Assembly (NCBI GenBank): GCA_900473185.1
Contig: UCKU01000025.1
Span: 202,531-266,530, forward strand
Direction: 5' to 3'
Length of the DNA: 64,000 nucleotides
Origin: Hyphomicrobiales bacterium
Lineage (GTDB): Bacteria; Pseudomonadota; Alphaproteobacteria; Rhizobiales; Rhizobiaceae
The notes under the pieces were generated by a model, which was given only the letters and a program-made list of their open reading frames with translations, did not search any database and was not told where the DNA came from. A program made the translations under genes and the position numbers. Below, piece by piece: positions 25,299 to 33,422 of this stretch. Position 1 is the first letter of the stretch. Each line of letters starts with the position of its first letter.

Positions 25299-27736
25299 AA
25301 TCTTCTGTTGTGGCGATTACGGCAGCAGTCCTGGTGGCGACTCTCATCGCCGGGCTGAAGGACCGTGAAGCATTGCAGGAACGTTTCGGTTTTGGTGGCA
25401 GGACCCCCGAGCTCATGATGATGGGGCGCATCAAGGGGCCGGATACTCCCTCCAATCAGCCGATCGACGTGCAGACCGTGGCGGAACGAATCCAGGCCGC
25501 GACACAGGATAATTCCGCCGATCAGCCCCAGAGCCCGGCCCAGACGGATCTGATCCAGACAAGCCAAGCCCAGACAAATCAGACGCAGAAAGATCAGGCC
25601 CAGCAGCCGGCTCCGGTTCCGGTCGTCCCGCAGACCACACCATCAGCGGCTCCTGCCGGTGCCGCCACCACGCCGGCCAATCCGCCGCCGGCAGGCACGG
25701 CAGCAAGCCAGCAGCCGGTCGTCGATGTAAGCGCCCTTCGTTATTTCGCAAGCCGCGGCGACAAGCTTCGCCTGCAGGCGGAAATCTCCCGTCTTCAGGC
25801 GCTCTATCCGAATTGGGTGCCGCCTGCCGATCCGCTCGCCATTCCACAAAACGGCGATAGGCAACTCGAAAACATGTGGCAGCTTTATTCGGAGGGCCGT
25901 TATGCCGAGTTGCGCAAGGCGATCGCAGATCGTCAGGCCGCAGAAAGCTGGCAACCGCCGGCCGACCTGCTCGACCGCCTGGATGTCGCCGAATCCCGAA
26001 CCCGGCTCATCAATGCCTCCGATCTCAAGCAATATGCGACAGTCATCGATATCGCAGCCGAAACGCCGAGCCTGCTGACCTGCGCCGAGATAGACGTGCT
26101 CTGGCGCGTCGCCGAAGCATTTATTGAGACGAACAGGCAGCAGCGCGGGCAGGATGCCTATACCTACATCCTGAAGAACTGCACAGAGCCGGCCGAACGC
26201 GTGGCGACGATCCAGAAGGCTGCCGCTCTTCTGCCATATGGTTCGATGCAGGCGCTGCTTTCTCTCGAAAAACCTGCAGATGCCAATGGTATCAGAGAAT
26301 TCGACAGCCTGCGCGACGATCTTGCCCGCCGCTTTGTTGCCGATGGCAACGACGATGCCAAGCTCGAAGTCGCTCCCGATTATATCTCTCGCGTCGAGAG
26401 GCTCGCCAAAGAGCAGGGGCTACCCTCGGACGCGCTGCTGCTCGGCTGGTATCAGCTTCGCCGCAACAACGAGGCGGATGCCGAAAAATGGTTCCGCATC
26501 GCGCATGAGAAGCAGGATTCCGCTGTTGCCTCGCAGGGCCTGGCGCTGGCGCTGATTGCCCGCAAGTCGCCGCAGGAAGCGGAGGACGTCATGTATAAAT
26601 GGCGTAACGATTCCAAGGATGCTACAGCCACCTATCTTGCCGCGACCGCCAATCTGATGGCCCTGCAGCCGCCGGCCGATCTGAGCGAGGACGTGCTCGG
26701 TCGCATCGCCGCTACGATCATCGAGCAGAAATACGTGCCGACGGCCCAACAGTTCGGCTGGTATGCCCGTTCGTTGAATCAGTTCCAGACTGCCGCTCGC
26801 TGGTTCGAGACGGGACTGCGCTGGAAGCCGGATGACGAACCCTCAGCCTATGGCCTTGCCGTTACCCGCCAGCAGTTGAACGACCGTGCTGGGGTTGCCG
26901 AGATCCAGCGTCTCTGGGCCGGTCGTTCGCCCCGCATTGCCACGTTGAACGATACGTCTGCCGGCTCCCGAACCAATGCTCCATTGCCGGCCCCCGGTTC
27001 TGCGACAGAGCCGCAGCCCGCGGTACCGCAAGTCCAGTCTGCGCCGACCGAACGCAGTGCCGCCTTCCAGCCAGAGCCTCAGCCCCCCGCGCAATTCCAA
27101 TCCCAGCAGTCGCAAGTGCAGGCCCAGCCCGTTGCGCCGGCCCAGTCCGTTGTGCCGACAAGGCCCGCCAGGGTCATGCAGACGGTTGCAGTCGAGCGTG
27201 GTCCGCGCCAGCTTCGCGGATGCTCCACAACCATCGATCCCACCCGCCTCAATCCCGGCGATGCGCTGACACGCGGCTGGTGCCTGATGGACATCAACAG
27301 GCCTATGGAGGCGGTGAGGGCTTTCGAGGCGGCGCTTGCAAGTCCTGTGCGCAAGGAGCGTGAGGATGCCGCCTACGGCCAGAGCCTTGCCTATCTGCGC
27401 GCCGGCCTTTCCAACAGTGCTGCAGTCGCGGCCACCAAGGCACCGCAGAACCGCGACCGCGCCTCCGAACTGCAGGTGGCGATCCTTGCCGATCGCGCGC
27501 TTGCCGCCTTCGAGGGCGGACGCTATCGCGAAGCGCTCATTTTTCTCGACCAGCGCGCCCAGCTACAGCAGGAGCGCGTCGATCTCATGGTGCTGCGTGG
27601 CTACAGCTACATGAATCTGAAGATGTATGGTGACGCCACGCGCGTTTTCGAGGCTGCGGCTGCTACCGGCAATCGCGATGCCACACGCGGCCTTGCGGAT
27701 GTGAGGAGCATCACTCATCCCGAGGTCAACGACTAA
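25295..27736 (+). CDS. Large TPR-type protein of the cellulose operon
   Basis: An 813-residue protein with one N-terminal hydrophobic anchor (SSVVAITAAVLVATLIAGL), a Gln/Pro/Ala-rich linker (about residues 55-145), and helical repeats of the TPR/Sel1 style (about 145-560). A second Pro/Gln-rich linker and a C-terminal TPR block (about 645-805) follow. It occupies the place of BcsC but lacks a recognisable C-terminal beta-barrel. The start is a GTG overlapping the bcsZ stop (GTGA) with GGAG six bases upstream; a GTG two codons earlier is possible. It may organise the synthase or bridge the periplasm; this is inferred from position. Confidence 0.8.
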   Translation: MKSSVVAITAAVLVATLIAGLKDREALQERFGFGGRTPELMMMGRIKGPDTPSNQPIDVQTVAERIQAATQDNSADQPQSPAQTDLIQTSQAQTNQTQKDQAQQPAPVPVVPQTTPSAAPAGAATTPANPPPAGTAASQQPVVDVSALRYFASRGDKLRLQAEISRLQALYPNWVPPADPLAIPQNGDRQLENMWQLYSEGRYAELRKAIADRQAAESWQPPADLLDRLDVAESRTRLINASDLKQYATVIDIAAETPSLLTCAEIDVLWRVAEAFIETNRQQRGQDAYTYILKNCTEPAERVATIQKAAALLPYGSMQALLSLEKPADANGIREFDSLRDDLARRFVADGNDDAKLEVAPDYISRVERLAKEQGLPSDALLLGWYQLRRNNEADAEKWFRIAHEKQDSAVASQGLALALIARKSPQEAEDVMYKWRNDSKDATATYLAATANLMALQPPADLSEDVLGRIAATIIEQKYVPTAQQFGWYARSLNQFQTAARWFETGLRWKPDDEPSAYGLAVTRQQLNDRAGVAEIQRLWAGRSPRIATLNDTSAGSRTNAPLPAPGSATEPQPAVPQVQSAPTERSAAFQPEPQPPAQFQSQQSQVQAQPVAPAQSVVPTRPARVMQTVAVERGPRQLRGCSTTIDPTRLNPGDALTRGWCLMDINRPMEAVRAFEAALASPVRKEREDAAYGQSLAYLRAGLSNSAAVAATKAPQNRDRASELQVAILADRALAAFEGGRYREALIFLDQRAQLQQERVDLMVLRGYSYMNLKMYGDATRVFEAAAATGNRDATRGLADVRSITHPEVND

Positions 27737-27840
27737 AGCGCGTCGCGACCTCTTAGATTCACTCGCCAGGCTTTAGGTCTCTGTTGGGCCAATGTCGTTA
27801 TCTCCGAACCGCTACACAGTTTTGCGCGACATGCTTTAGG
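27737..27840 (-). repeat. Full-length rhizobial intergenic repeat (GCGACATGC family)
   Basis: Starts with AAAGCGCGTCGCGACCTCTT after the TPR gene stop and ends TTTTGCGCGACATGCTTTA. It shares its 3' part with 39131-39194 and, inverted, with 16006-16075. Confidence 0.65.
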
Positions 27841-27910
27841 TTGACGCCGCTCCTGCGCTCGGCTAGTCGCGGAAGGCCTGACGGCTTTCCGCTTCGCAAG
27901 GAACCCTCCT

Positions 27911-28579
27911 TTGTCCACTTCCCATCGCGTTCTCGACAAGACCTACGACGCCTTCCTCTTCGATATGGACGGCACCGTGCTGAACTCCATCGCCGTCGTC
28001 GAGCGCGTCTGGAGCGAGTGGGGGCTCCGCCATGGGTTCGAGCCTGAGGTTCTTTTGAAGACCATCCACGGGGTTCGGGCATCCGATAGCATTCGCCAGC
28101 TCGGCCTTCCCGGCGTCGATCCGGTTGCTGAGGCAAAGCTGCTTCTGAAGGAGGAGATGGAGGATTTCGAGGGAATCGTCGAGATTCCGGGCTCCATCCG
28201 CTTCCTGAATGCACTGCCTGCGGATCGCTGGGGGATTGTCACTTCGGCGCCGATCGAGCTCGCCCTCCGCCGCATGGCGGCCGCAGGCATTCCCATGCCG
28301 AAGATGATCGTCAGCGGCGAGGAAGTCTCGTCAGGCAAGCCGAGCCCGGAATGCTATCTGCTCGGCGCGAGCCGCCTCGGCGTCGATCCCGCTCGTTGCT
28401 TGGTATTCGAGGATGCGGTAGCAGGCATTCTCGCCGGCGAGGGTGCCGGAGCCGATGTCACCGTCATCACCGAAACCCATGCGACGCCCTTCGAGACACC
28501 GCATTTCACCATTGCCAACTATGCCGCATGGCAGCCGCGTGTGGCGGCGGATGGAAAGCTCGCGCTCTCTGCCGCTTAG
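27911..28579 (+). CDS. HAD family phosphatase (subfamily IA)
   Basis: A haloacid dehalogenase-like hydrolase of 222 residues, probably acting on a sugar phosphate or similar small phosphoester. Motif I is FDMDGTVLNS with the nucleophile Asp near residue 18. Motif II is the Thr/Ser in GIVTSAP. Motif III is the lysine in SSGKPSPECY. Motif IV is VFEDAVAGILAG. The start is a TTG with AAGGA seven bases upstream; no ATG fits before motif I. The helical cap between motifs I and II is the small type. Substrate unknown. Confidence 0.88.
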   Translation: MSTSHRVLDKTYDAFLFDMDGTVLNSIAVVERVWSEWGLRHGFEPEVLLKTIHGVRASDSIRQLGLPGVDPVAEAKLLLKEEMEDFEGIVEIPGSIRFLNALPADRWGIVTSAPIELALRRMAAAGIPMPKMIVSGEEVSSGKPSPECYLLGASRLGVDPARCLVFEDAVAGILAGEGAGADVTVITETHATPFETPHFTIANYAAWQPRVAADGKLALSAA

Positions 28580-28614
28580 TCTGGCGGCCTGAATAGTCTT
28601 GAGGGCAGAGGGCC

Positions 28615-29235
28615 TCAGAATTTATAGCCCAGGCCGATCATAACGACATGCTGTTCGATGTCGCCGTCGAGCCCGAGAAGATTGGCGCTGCCGTAATCAT
28701 TGTAGCGATATTCCAGCCGGCCGAAGACGTTGTTGGTGAAGGCATAGTCGACGCCCGCGCCGATCGTCCAGCCTGATAGCGTATCACTGTCATTGCCGGC
28801 GGGACCATCGATATGGACCTGCGCGCCCGTCCAGCCTGCCGCGCCATAGATCAGAGCGCGATCGATCGCATAGCCGAGCCGAGCTCGGACGGAGCCGGCA
28901 GTTTCGAGGCCGACTTCAAACGGGCCGACATCGGCCTTGTCCCAGTTATAGGAAACGTCACCTTCGATACCGAAGACGAAATTGTTGTCGAGCTGCCAGT
29001 TATAGCCGACGAAGCCAGTGATCAGGCCACCATTCATGTCTTCGGAAAAGATGTCGAAATCGCCATTGGCCCAGGTTGGCCCGCCACCGACACCGGCATA
29101 GAAGCCCGTCCATGTGAAGACCGGCGCGATCTCGGCTGCCGGTGCGGCTGGTACCTCATCGATGGCATCGGCCGCCATGGCCGAGCCGGCGACGAGGAAG
29201 CTGGCGACTGCGGCGGATACGAAGCGACGTTTCAT
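28615..29235 (-). CDS. Outer membrane beta-barrel protein (Omp25/RopB-like)
   Basis: A 206-residue protein with signal peptide MKRRFVSAAVASFLVAGSAMAA and an eight-stranded barrel pattern. Features are WTGFYAGVGGGPTWANG after the leader, alternating aromatic strands, and a C-terminal strand ending in Phe (MIGLGYKF), the outer membrane sorting signal. It resembles the small surface proteins of rhizobia and Brucella. The start at 29235 has a GGGGGGAATC ribosome site. It is on the opposite strand to the HAD gene and is probably monocistronic. Confidence 0.87.
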   Translation of the reverse strand: MKRRFVSAAVASFLVAGSAMAADAIDEVPAAPAAEIAPVFTWTGFYAGVGGGPTWANGDFDIFSEDMNGGLITGFVGYNWQLDNNFVFGIEGDVSYNWDKADVGPFEVGLETAGSVRARLGYAIDRALIYGAAGWTGAQVHIDGPAGNDSDTLSGWTIGAGVDYAFTNNVFGRLEYRYNDYGSANLLGLDGDIEQHVVMIGLGYKF

Positions 29236-29451
29236 GATTCCCCCCTGCCGGAAAGAGCCGGCAGAAAACTCGTTTGAGATCCGACTGCCTCGGACAGAAA
29301 CCGCATCGGCGCATGGCACACGCGGCTGCGGGCAAGAGGCCCGCAAAAGCATGCGTTTCCAACGCGGTCTTCGAGGAAAGGTTCCGGGGAAGGGGATTCC
29401 GGTCCGACCGGGTGGATCCGGACCGATGGGCAGGACAGAAGCCGGCAAGGC

Positions 29452-29763
29452 TCAGAGCTTGATACGATTGCCCTTGTTGTCGATCATCTGAAGTACGTTG
29501 CCGTCCGTCTTGATCGAAATGCAGTCAGTCTGCTTGTTGGGGAAAAGAACGCAGATCTGACCGTCTGAGATTTTGTAGCCGTTCTTATTGCCTTGACGAT
29601 ATTCATAGCCGTTCGAGGCCTTCCGCAAGTCGCTGGCGCCCTTCAGAAGCTGACGGATTTCGTTCTCCTTGGCGTTCCGGAATTTGACGTTTTCTGCCAA
29701 TGCGGTATGCGAGGAGGCCAGCGTCACGATCACGCCGATGAGAAGTGAGCGGCTTGGCAGCAT
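29452..29763 (-). CDS. Small secreted protein of unknown function
   Basis: A 103-residue protein with a signal peptide (MLPSRSLLIGVIVTLASSHTALAE). The mature part contains KNGYKISDGQICVLFPNKQTDCISIK with two cysteines that could form a disulfide. No family assigned with confidence. The frame is open further upstream, but the signal peptide marks the start at 29763. Divergent from the next small secreted protein with only 46 bases between the two starts. Confidence 0.65.
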   Translation of the reverse strand: MLPSRSLLIGVIVTLASSHTALAENVKFRNAKENEIRQLLKGASDLRKASNGYEYRQGNKNGYKISDGQICVLFPNKQTDCISIKTDGNVLQMIDNKGNRIKL

Positions 29764-29809
29764 GTGGTAAACTCCAGGCAATGGTCTGCAGGAAATTGAA
29801 GAGAGTGAA

Positions 29810-30052
29810 ATGATCAGGATCGTTCTTGCCCTAGCTTTAGCAATGCTTGCCGGTAATGCAATGGCTGTCGATCCGAGAAATCCGCGTGTCAACGAGCAAA
29901 ACTACCAGGATTGCCGTCGCTTTCCCGAGCGCTGCGCCGGTGACGACCGCAACCGCAATCGCCGTGATTATTATCGCGACAACACCCGCCAGGGCTCGGG
30001 CCGCTACATCTACCGCGGCGAGCGCCGCATATGGACGGATGAATCACGCTGA
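29810..30052 (+). CDS. Small secreted basic protein of unknown function
   Basis: An 80-residue protein with signal peptide MIRIVLALALAMLAGNAMA. The mature part is about 60 residues, very rich in Arg, Asn, Asp and Tyr, with two cysteines (DCRRFPERC). The composition suggests a periplasmic or envelope protein. No family is recognised. It ends about 60 bases before the tRNA-Pro gene, which is on the opposite strand. Confidence 0.6.
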   Translation: MIRIVLALALAMLAGNAMAVDPRNPRVNEQNYQDCRRFPERCAGDDRNRNRRDYYRDNTRQGSGRYIYRGERRIWTDESR

Positions 30053-30112
30053 TGACGCGCCGCGCCCTCACTCTTGCGAGATACGGAAAGACTGAGATTT
30101 CAAGGGATTAAA

Positions 30113-30189
<77 letters not shown>

Positions 30190-30711
30190 ACCTGCCGAAA
30201 CGGCTTGCTTCTGTTAGACTTTTCGGTTTTTGGACGCAAGGGAAAAATGCCGCCGTGATCATAAAACGGAACTTGTCCAAGAGAATGTCTCCTGAGGAGC
30301 TTTTGTCCTGCCTCTCTGGTGCCGTCCAGAGGCCTCACAACTCGCCACCGACTGCCGAAAAAAGTCCACGCAAAGCGGCAAAAATCCTTGCGTACGACGG
30401 CGCAGCATGGAAATCCTCCCGCCCATAAGCAATGCGGTGCTAAGCTGGGTCGACCTTTGCCGGAATAATATGAGGTTTAGGTTGTAGTTTTTGAGATGCT
30501 AAATTTTCGGTAAACTATTTCTTTAATATTTCCGTCAAATATCTCCGCTTTGGGAGAGGATTTATTTCATATTTGGACGAAATCTACCTATGATTGAAGC
30601 TGATGTGCACGATTGTCCCAATCTTGGATTATTTGAAAATTGAAATTTATTCGCAATTTTGTTGCTGAGGGTGTAATGAAGAGAAATCGTAGAAAAGCAT
30701 AGTTCGGGCTT
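30190..30711. other. Gene-poor, AT-rich gap beside tRNA-Pro
   Basis: No supported gene in 522 bases. The part from about 30440 to 30700 is clearly more AT-rich than its surroundings, with several TTTA/AAAT runs. One open frame starts inside the tRNA and is not credible. The tRNA promoter must lie at the left end, since the tRNA is transcribed leftward. Confidence 0.6.
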
Positions 30712-30933
30712 ATGACGATCGACAATAAGACACAGGATTGCCGGCAGAGCCTTGCCGCTGCATTCAAGGCTCTCGCTGATGAAGCCGTGAACGCAGGCTG
30801 GCCGGAAGGGGAGGTTGCCCTTGCGCTAGCGGAACTTGCCGAAGAGCATGTCGCCGAGGTTGGCGCCAAGGTGATTGTCGAAGGCTTCAATCAGTATCAG
30901 CTTCATCAGGCGAGCGGCCGGCTGAAATTCTGA
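30712..30933 (+). CDS. Small acidic protein of unknown function
   Basis: A 73-residue protein predicted to be mostly helical (CRQSLAAAFKALADEAVNAGW and VALALAELAEEHVAEVGA). No signal peptide and no DNA-binding motif that I can name. No strong ribosome site is visible. Codon use looks like the neighbours, in contrast to the AT-rich gap just before it. Confidence 0.55.
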   Translation: MTIDNKTQDCRQSLAAAFKALADEAVNAGWPEGEVALALAELAEEHVAEVGAKVIVEGFNQYQLHQASGRLKF

Positions 30934-30960
30934 GCTGAATTCTGACCGGCCTATCAATCC

Positions 30961-31194
30961 TCACACCAGCAGCCCGGCTGTCCTGGCAGCCATCGCGAAA
31001 GACACCTGTGCCGCGCGGGGGCTCCTCAGCCCATCCATTGCGTCGAGGCAGTGCTGGAGTGCTATGCGATATTCGCGGCCGCGCTTGGCCGGCCAGCGCT
31101 TGAGATATTCGACGGCTTCCCAGGCAGTTGAAACGATGAGGCTGCTGCTTGGAGATTTGACCCTCACGGGCGAGGGGAAGCGTTTTTCGCTCAC
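30961..31194 (-). CDS. DUF982 domain protein
   Basis: A 77-residue protein of the DUF982 family, which is abundant in rhizobia and has no known function. The family pattern is visible: a Trp early in the domain (STAWEAVEYLKRWPAKRGREY), then a Cys-containing helix (ALQHCLDAMDGL), and a closing AAQVSFAMAARTAGLLV. The start is a GTG at 31194. It stands alone on the minus strand between two small plus-strand genes. Confidence 0.75.
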   Translation of the reverse strand: MSEKRFPSPVRVKSPSSSLIVSTAWEAVEYLKRWPAKRGREYRIALQHCLDAMDGLRSPRAAQVSFAMAARTAGLLV

Positions 31195-31384
31195 GGCTCT
31201 CTCTCATTCCATATGAATTCCAAACGGGCCCTGTAACGCGCGAGACAAGAGATTGTTCCCGACGATTTTGATTTGCGCAGTTGCTAAAGTTTTGGGCCAC
31301 GCGCATAATAAGAACATGGCTGGCAGGGAGGGCGTCGGCTGCGCAGAATGATGCGTTATTGCCCTCTGAGGGAAATGCGGCGCG

Positions 31385-31597
31385 ATGTTGAAATCGTCAG
31401 TTCATCCCCAGGATCTACCGCTCTTTTCGGAAGATATCGACCTGCTGTCACAGGTTCTGAGCCAGATTTGCGATGACAGCGGCATCGCCCCCCGCACGCC
31501 GGAAGCCGACAGGATCGGCGCAGCCATCATCCAGCTTTACAAGCAAGGCGTGAAGGATAGCGGCAAGCTGACCATTCTCGCCAAGACCTATCTCTAA
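31385..31597 (+). CDS. Small conserved-type protein of unknown function
   Basis: A 70-residue soluble protein, MLKSSVHPQDLPLFSEDIDL at the start and KLTILAKTYL at the end. It looks helical, with no cysteine and no signal peptide. The ATG at 31385 lacks a strong ribosome site. No function can be assigned. Confidence 0.55.
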   Translation: MLKSSVHPQDLPLFSEDIDLLSQVLSQICDDSGIAPRTPEADRIGAAIIQLYKQGVKDSGKLTILAKTYL

Positions 31598-31645
31598 AGC
31601 TCCCCGATCCAGAACGCTTTGCGCTGATCAGAAAGGGCTCTAAGC

Positions 31646-31795
31646 TCAGTTCTGCTCGATCGAGACACCGTTCCTGCCGATACTCATCTCGATGCCCTCA
31701 GGCTTGCTCTCCTCATGGAAGATGTAGGCGCCGAGGCCGACGACCACGACGACAAGCGCGCCGATGACAAGGTAAAGACCGTTATTGCGATTCAA
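31646..31795 (-). CDS. 49-residue single-helix membrane protein
   Basis: A short gene with a TTG start and a GGGGGT ribosome site about ten bases upstream. The protein has one hydrophobic helix (LYLVIGALVVVVVGLGAYIF, residues 7-26) followed by a polar tail ending GRNGVSIEQN. The helix and a polar C terminus are typical of small inner membrane proteins. No stop interrupts the 49 codons. Function unknown. Confidence 0.55.
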   Translation of the reverse strand: MNRNNGLYLVIGALVVVVVGLGAYIFHEESKPEGIEMSIGRNGVSIEQN

Positions 31796-31857
31796 GATAG
31801 GCTACCCCCAACACATTGACAGGACAGCCGAAACGCCTGAGATGGCGCTTGGTTCCG

Positions 31858-32151
31858 TCAATCGTCGTTGGCAGCGTTGAGGTTTTCCGGCCGGATGCCG
31901 TCATCATTGGAGCTGCGGGCGCGCAGGCGTATGCCGGGGCCGCCCTCGTCCTGATTGCCGCTGGCGATGAAGATGATGCCGTGGGCTTCAAGCGTGTTGC
32001 GCACGTCGATCGTGGCGCGCGTCTCGCCCGCCCATTCGCCGTTTTCCAGCGCCTGGACTGTTTCGACTGAAAGCCCTGCGTGAGCTGCGAGCTCCTCGAT
32101 GCTCATGCCGATCATGGCGCGTGCGCCGCGTATCTGTGTCCCTGTAATCAT
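31858..32151 (-). CDS. XRE family helix-turn-helix regulator
   Basis: A 97-residue protein with an N-terminal XRE/Cro helix-turn-helix: TQIRGARAMIGMSIEELAAHAGLSVETVQALENG, about residues 5-38. The C-terminal 60 residues are polar, with a short hydrophobic strand (HGIIFIASG). Its ATG overlaps the stop of the O-antigen ligase gene (ATGA), so it is the last gene of the polysaccharide operon. It may regulate that operon; this is inferred. Confidence 0.85.
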   Translation of the reverse strand: MITGTQIRGARAMIGMSIEELAAHAGLSVETVQALENGEWAGETRATIDVRNTLEAHGIIFIASGNQDEGGPGIRLRARSSNDDGIRPENLNAANDD

Positions 32152-33422
32152 GCCGGAAATCTAGCGCCTTTGCGGAACTTCTCAAGTGTTTGTGAGCGGC
32201 TCGAGCGCTTGTGGCGAACTTCCAGCGCCGCGCAGCCCCAGACGATGCCGAACAGCAGGTAAACGTGGCGCCAGTGGTCGATATCGATGACGTTGCCGAT
32301 CGCCGCATGACCGAGAACGGAGATCCACGCGACCATGAGGAAAGGCTGCCATGGCCGGTCGAGCAGCATGTTGCGGAAGCCGAGATAAAGCGTCCAGCAC
32401 AGCATGCCGACATAGCTGACGAAACCCAGCCAGCCGTAGGTGGTCAGCGACTTCAGCCAGATATTGTGCTCGTCTTCCGGAAACATGGTGCCGAAGACCA
32501 GAGGCCCGATACCGAGCGGCCGTTCCATCATCATCTGGAAGCCGATGCGATGGCGGTCGAAACGGCCGAGGTGCTCACCGTCATATTGCTGCACGAGCTG
32601 GGCGCGGGCGGAGAAGAGCTCGCTGACCTTGGGAACCTGCAGCGCGATCAGTAGCGAGGCCACCATCAGGATGATCGCGCCGAGCGACAGGATCAGCACC
32701 CTGAGCCGGAAGGCGCCGCTGCGCTCCTTCAAGAGCATGATGAAGATCAGCACCAACACCGTGATGGCGAAAAGACCCCAGGCGGCGCGCGAAAAGGAGA
32801 GGAAGATGCCGAGCGCCAGGATGAGCAGCGCTCCCGCCTTGATCGGCAAGGTTCTGAGGCTGCCGGCGAGGATGCCGTGGACGAGGTAAAGCCCCGGCGG
32901 CACGAGGAAGGGGCCGAAAACGTTCGGATCCTGGAAAGCGCCCTTGGCGCGGTCGTAAAGCGTGAAGATTTCCGAGCCCGGAAAGGCGTGGAAATAGCCG
33001 AGGATGCCGAGCAGGGAAGTGATAACAGCCGCAAAGCTCCAGGCATTGAAGATCAGCGGCAGCCGCTTGTGGCTGTCTTCGATGATCGCGGCATAGAAGA
33101 TGGAAGTCAGCGCCAGGAAGGTCGATACGGCGATATACATCGGGCCGGTCGCCAGGTCCCGCATTTGGGTGAGTGACAGCATGCCGCCGATGTTGAAGGT
33201 CAGCAGCAGCGCCAGCAACGGCGCGGTGGTGCGGGATATTTTCAGGCCGAGTATGAACCACAGGCCGATCAGCCCTGCCATCCACAATTCATAAGGCGCC
33301 GGCTCGTCGATGACGAAGCCGGAAAGAAAGACGCCGAAAGCGACCGCCGCCGAGCCGATGAGGCGGAGCGTCAGCCGTTGCGGCTGGGCTACGCGCACAG
33401 GGGAGGCGTCGATCGCGCTCAA
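32148..33422 (-). CDS. O-antigen ligase/polymerase family membrane protein (WaaL/Wzy-like)
   Basis: A 424-residue protein with about ten to twelve membrane helices and the large periplasmic loop of the O-antigen ligase domain. It contains the FGPFLVPPGLYLVHGIL and HNIWLKSLTTYGWLGFVSYVGML segments typical of the domain. Such proteins either polymerise repeat units (Wzy) or ligate them to an acceptor (WaaL); sequence alone cannot separate these. The start overlaps the sugar transferase stop by four bases. Cotranscribed with the polysaccharide genes. Confidence 0.88.
   Translation of the reverse strand: MSAIDASPVRVAQPQRLTLRLIGSAAVAFGVFLSGFVIDEPAPYELWMAGLIGLWFILGLKISRTTAPLLALLLTFNIGGMLSLTQMRDLATGPMYIAVSTFLALTSIFYAAIIEDSHKRLPLIFNAWSFAAVITSLLGILGYFHAFPGSEIFTLYDRAKGAFQDPNVFGPFLVPPGLYLVHGILAGSLRTLPIKAGALLILALGIFLSFSRAAWGLFAITVLVLIFIMLLKERSGAFRLRVLILSLGAIILMVASLLIALQVPKVSELFSARAQLVQQYDGEHLGRFDRHRIGFQMMMERPLGIGPLVFGTMFPEDEHNIWLKSLTTYGWLGFVSYVGMLCWTLYLGFRNMLLDRPWQPFLMVAWISVLGHAAIGNVIDIDHWRHVYLLFGIVWGCAALEVRHKRSSRSQTLEKFRKGARFPA

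Noticed and set aside
30053..30112. Integrated island at the 3' end of tRNA-Pro
   Set aside because: Only about 60 bases lie between the tRNA 3' end and the next gene, with no integrase and no repeated tRNA end.
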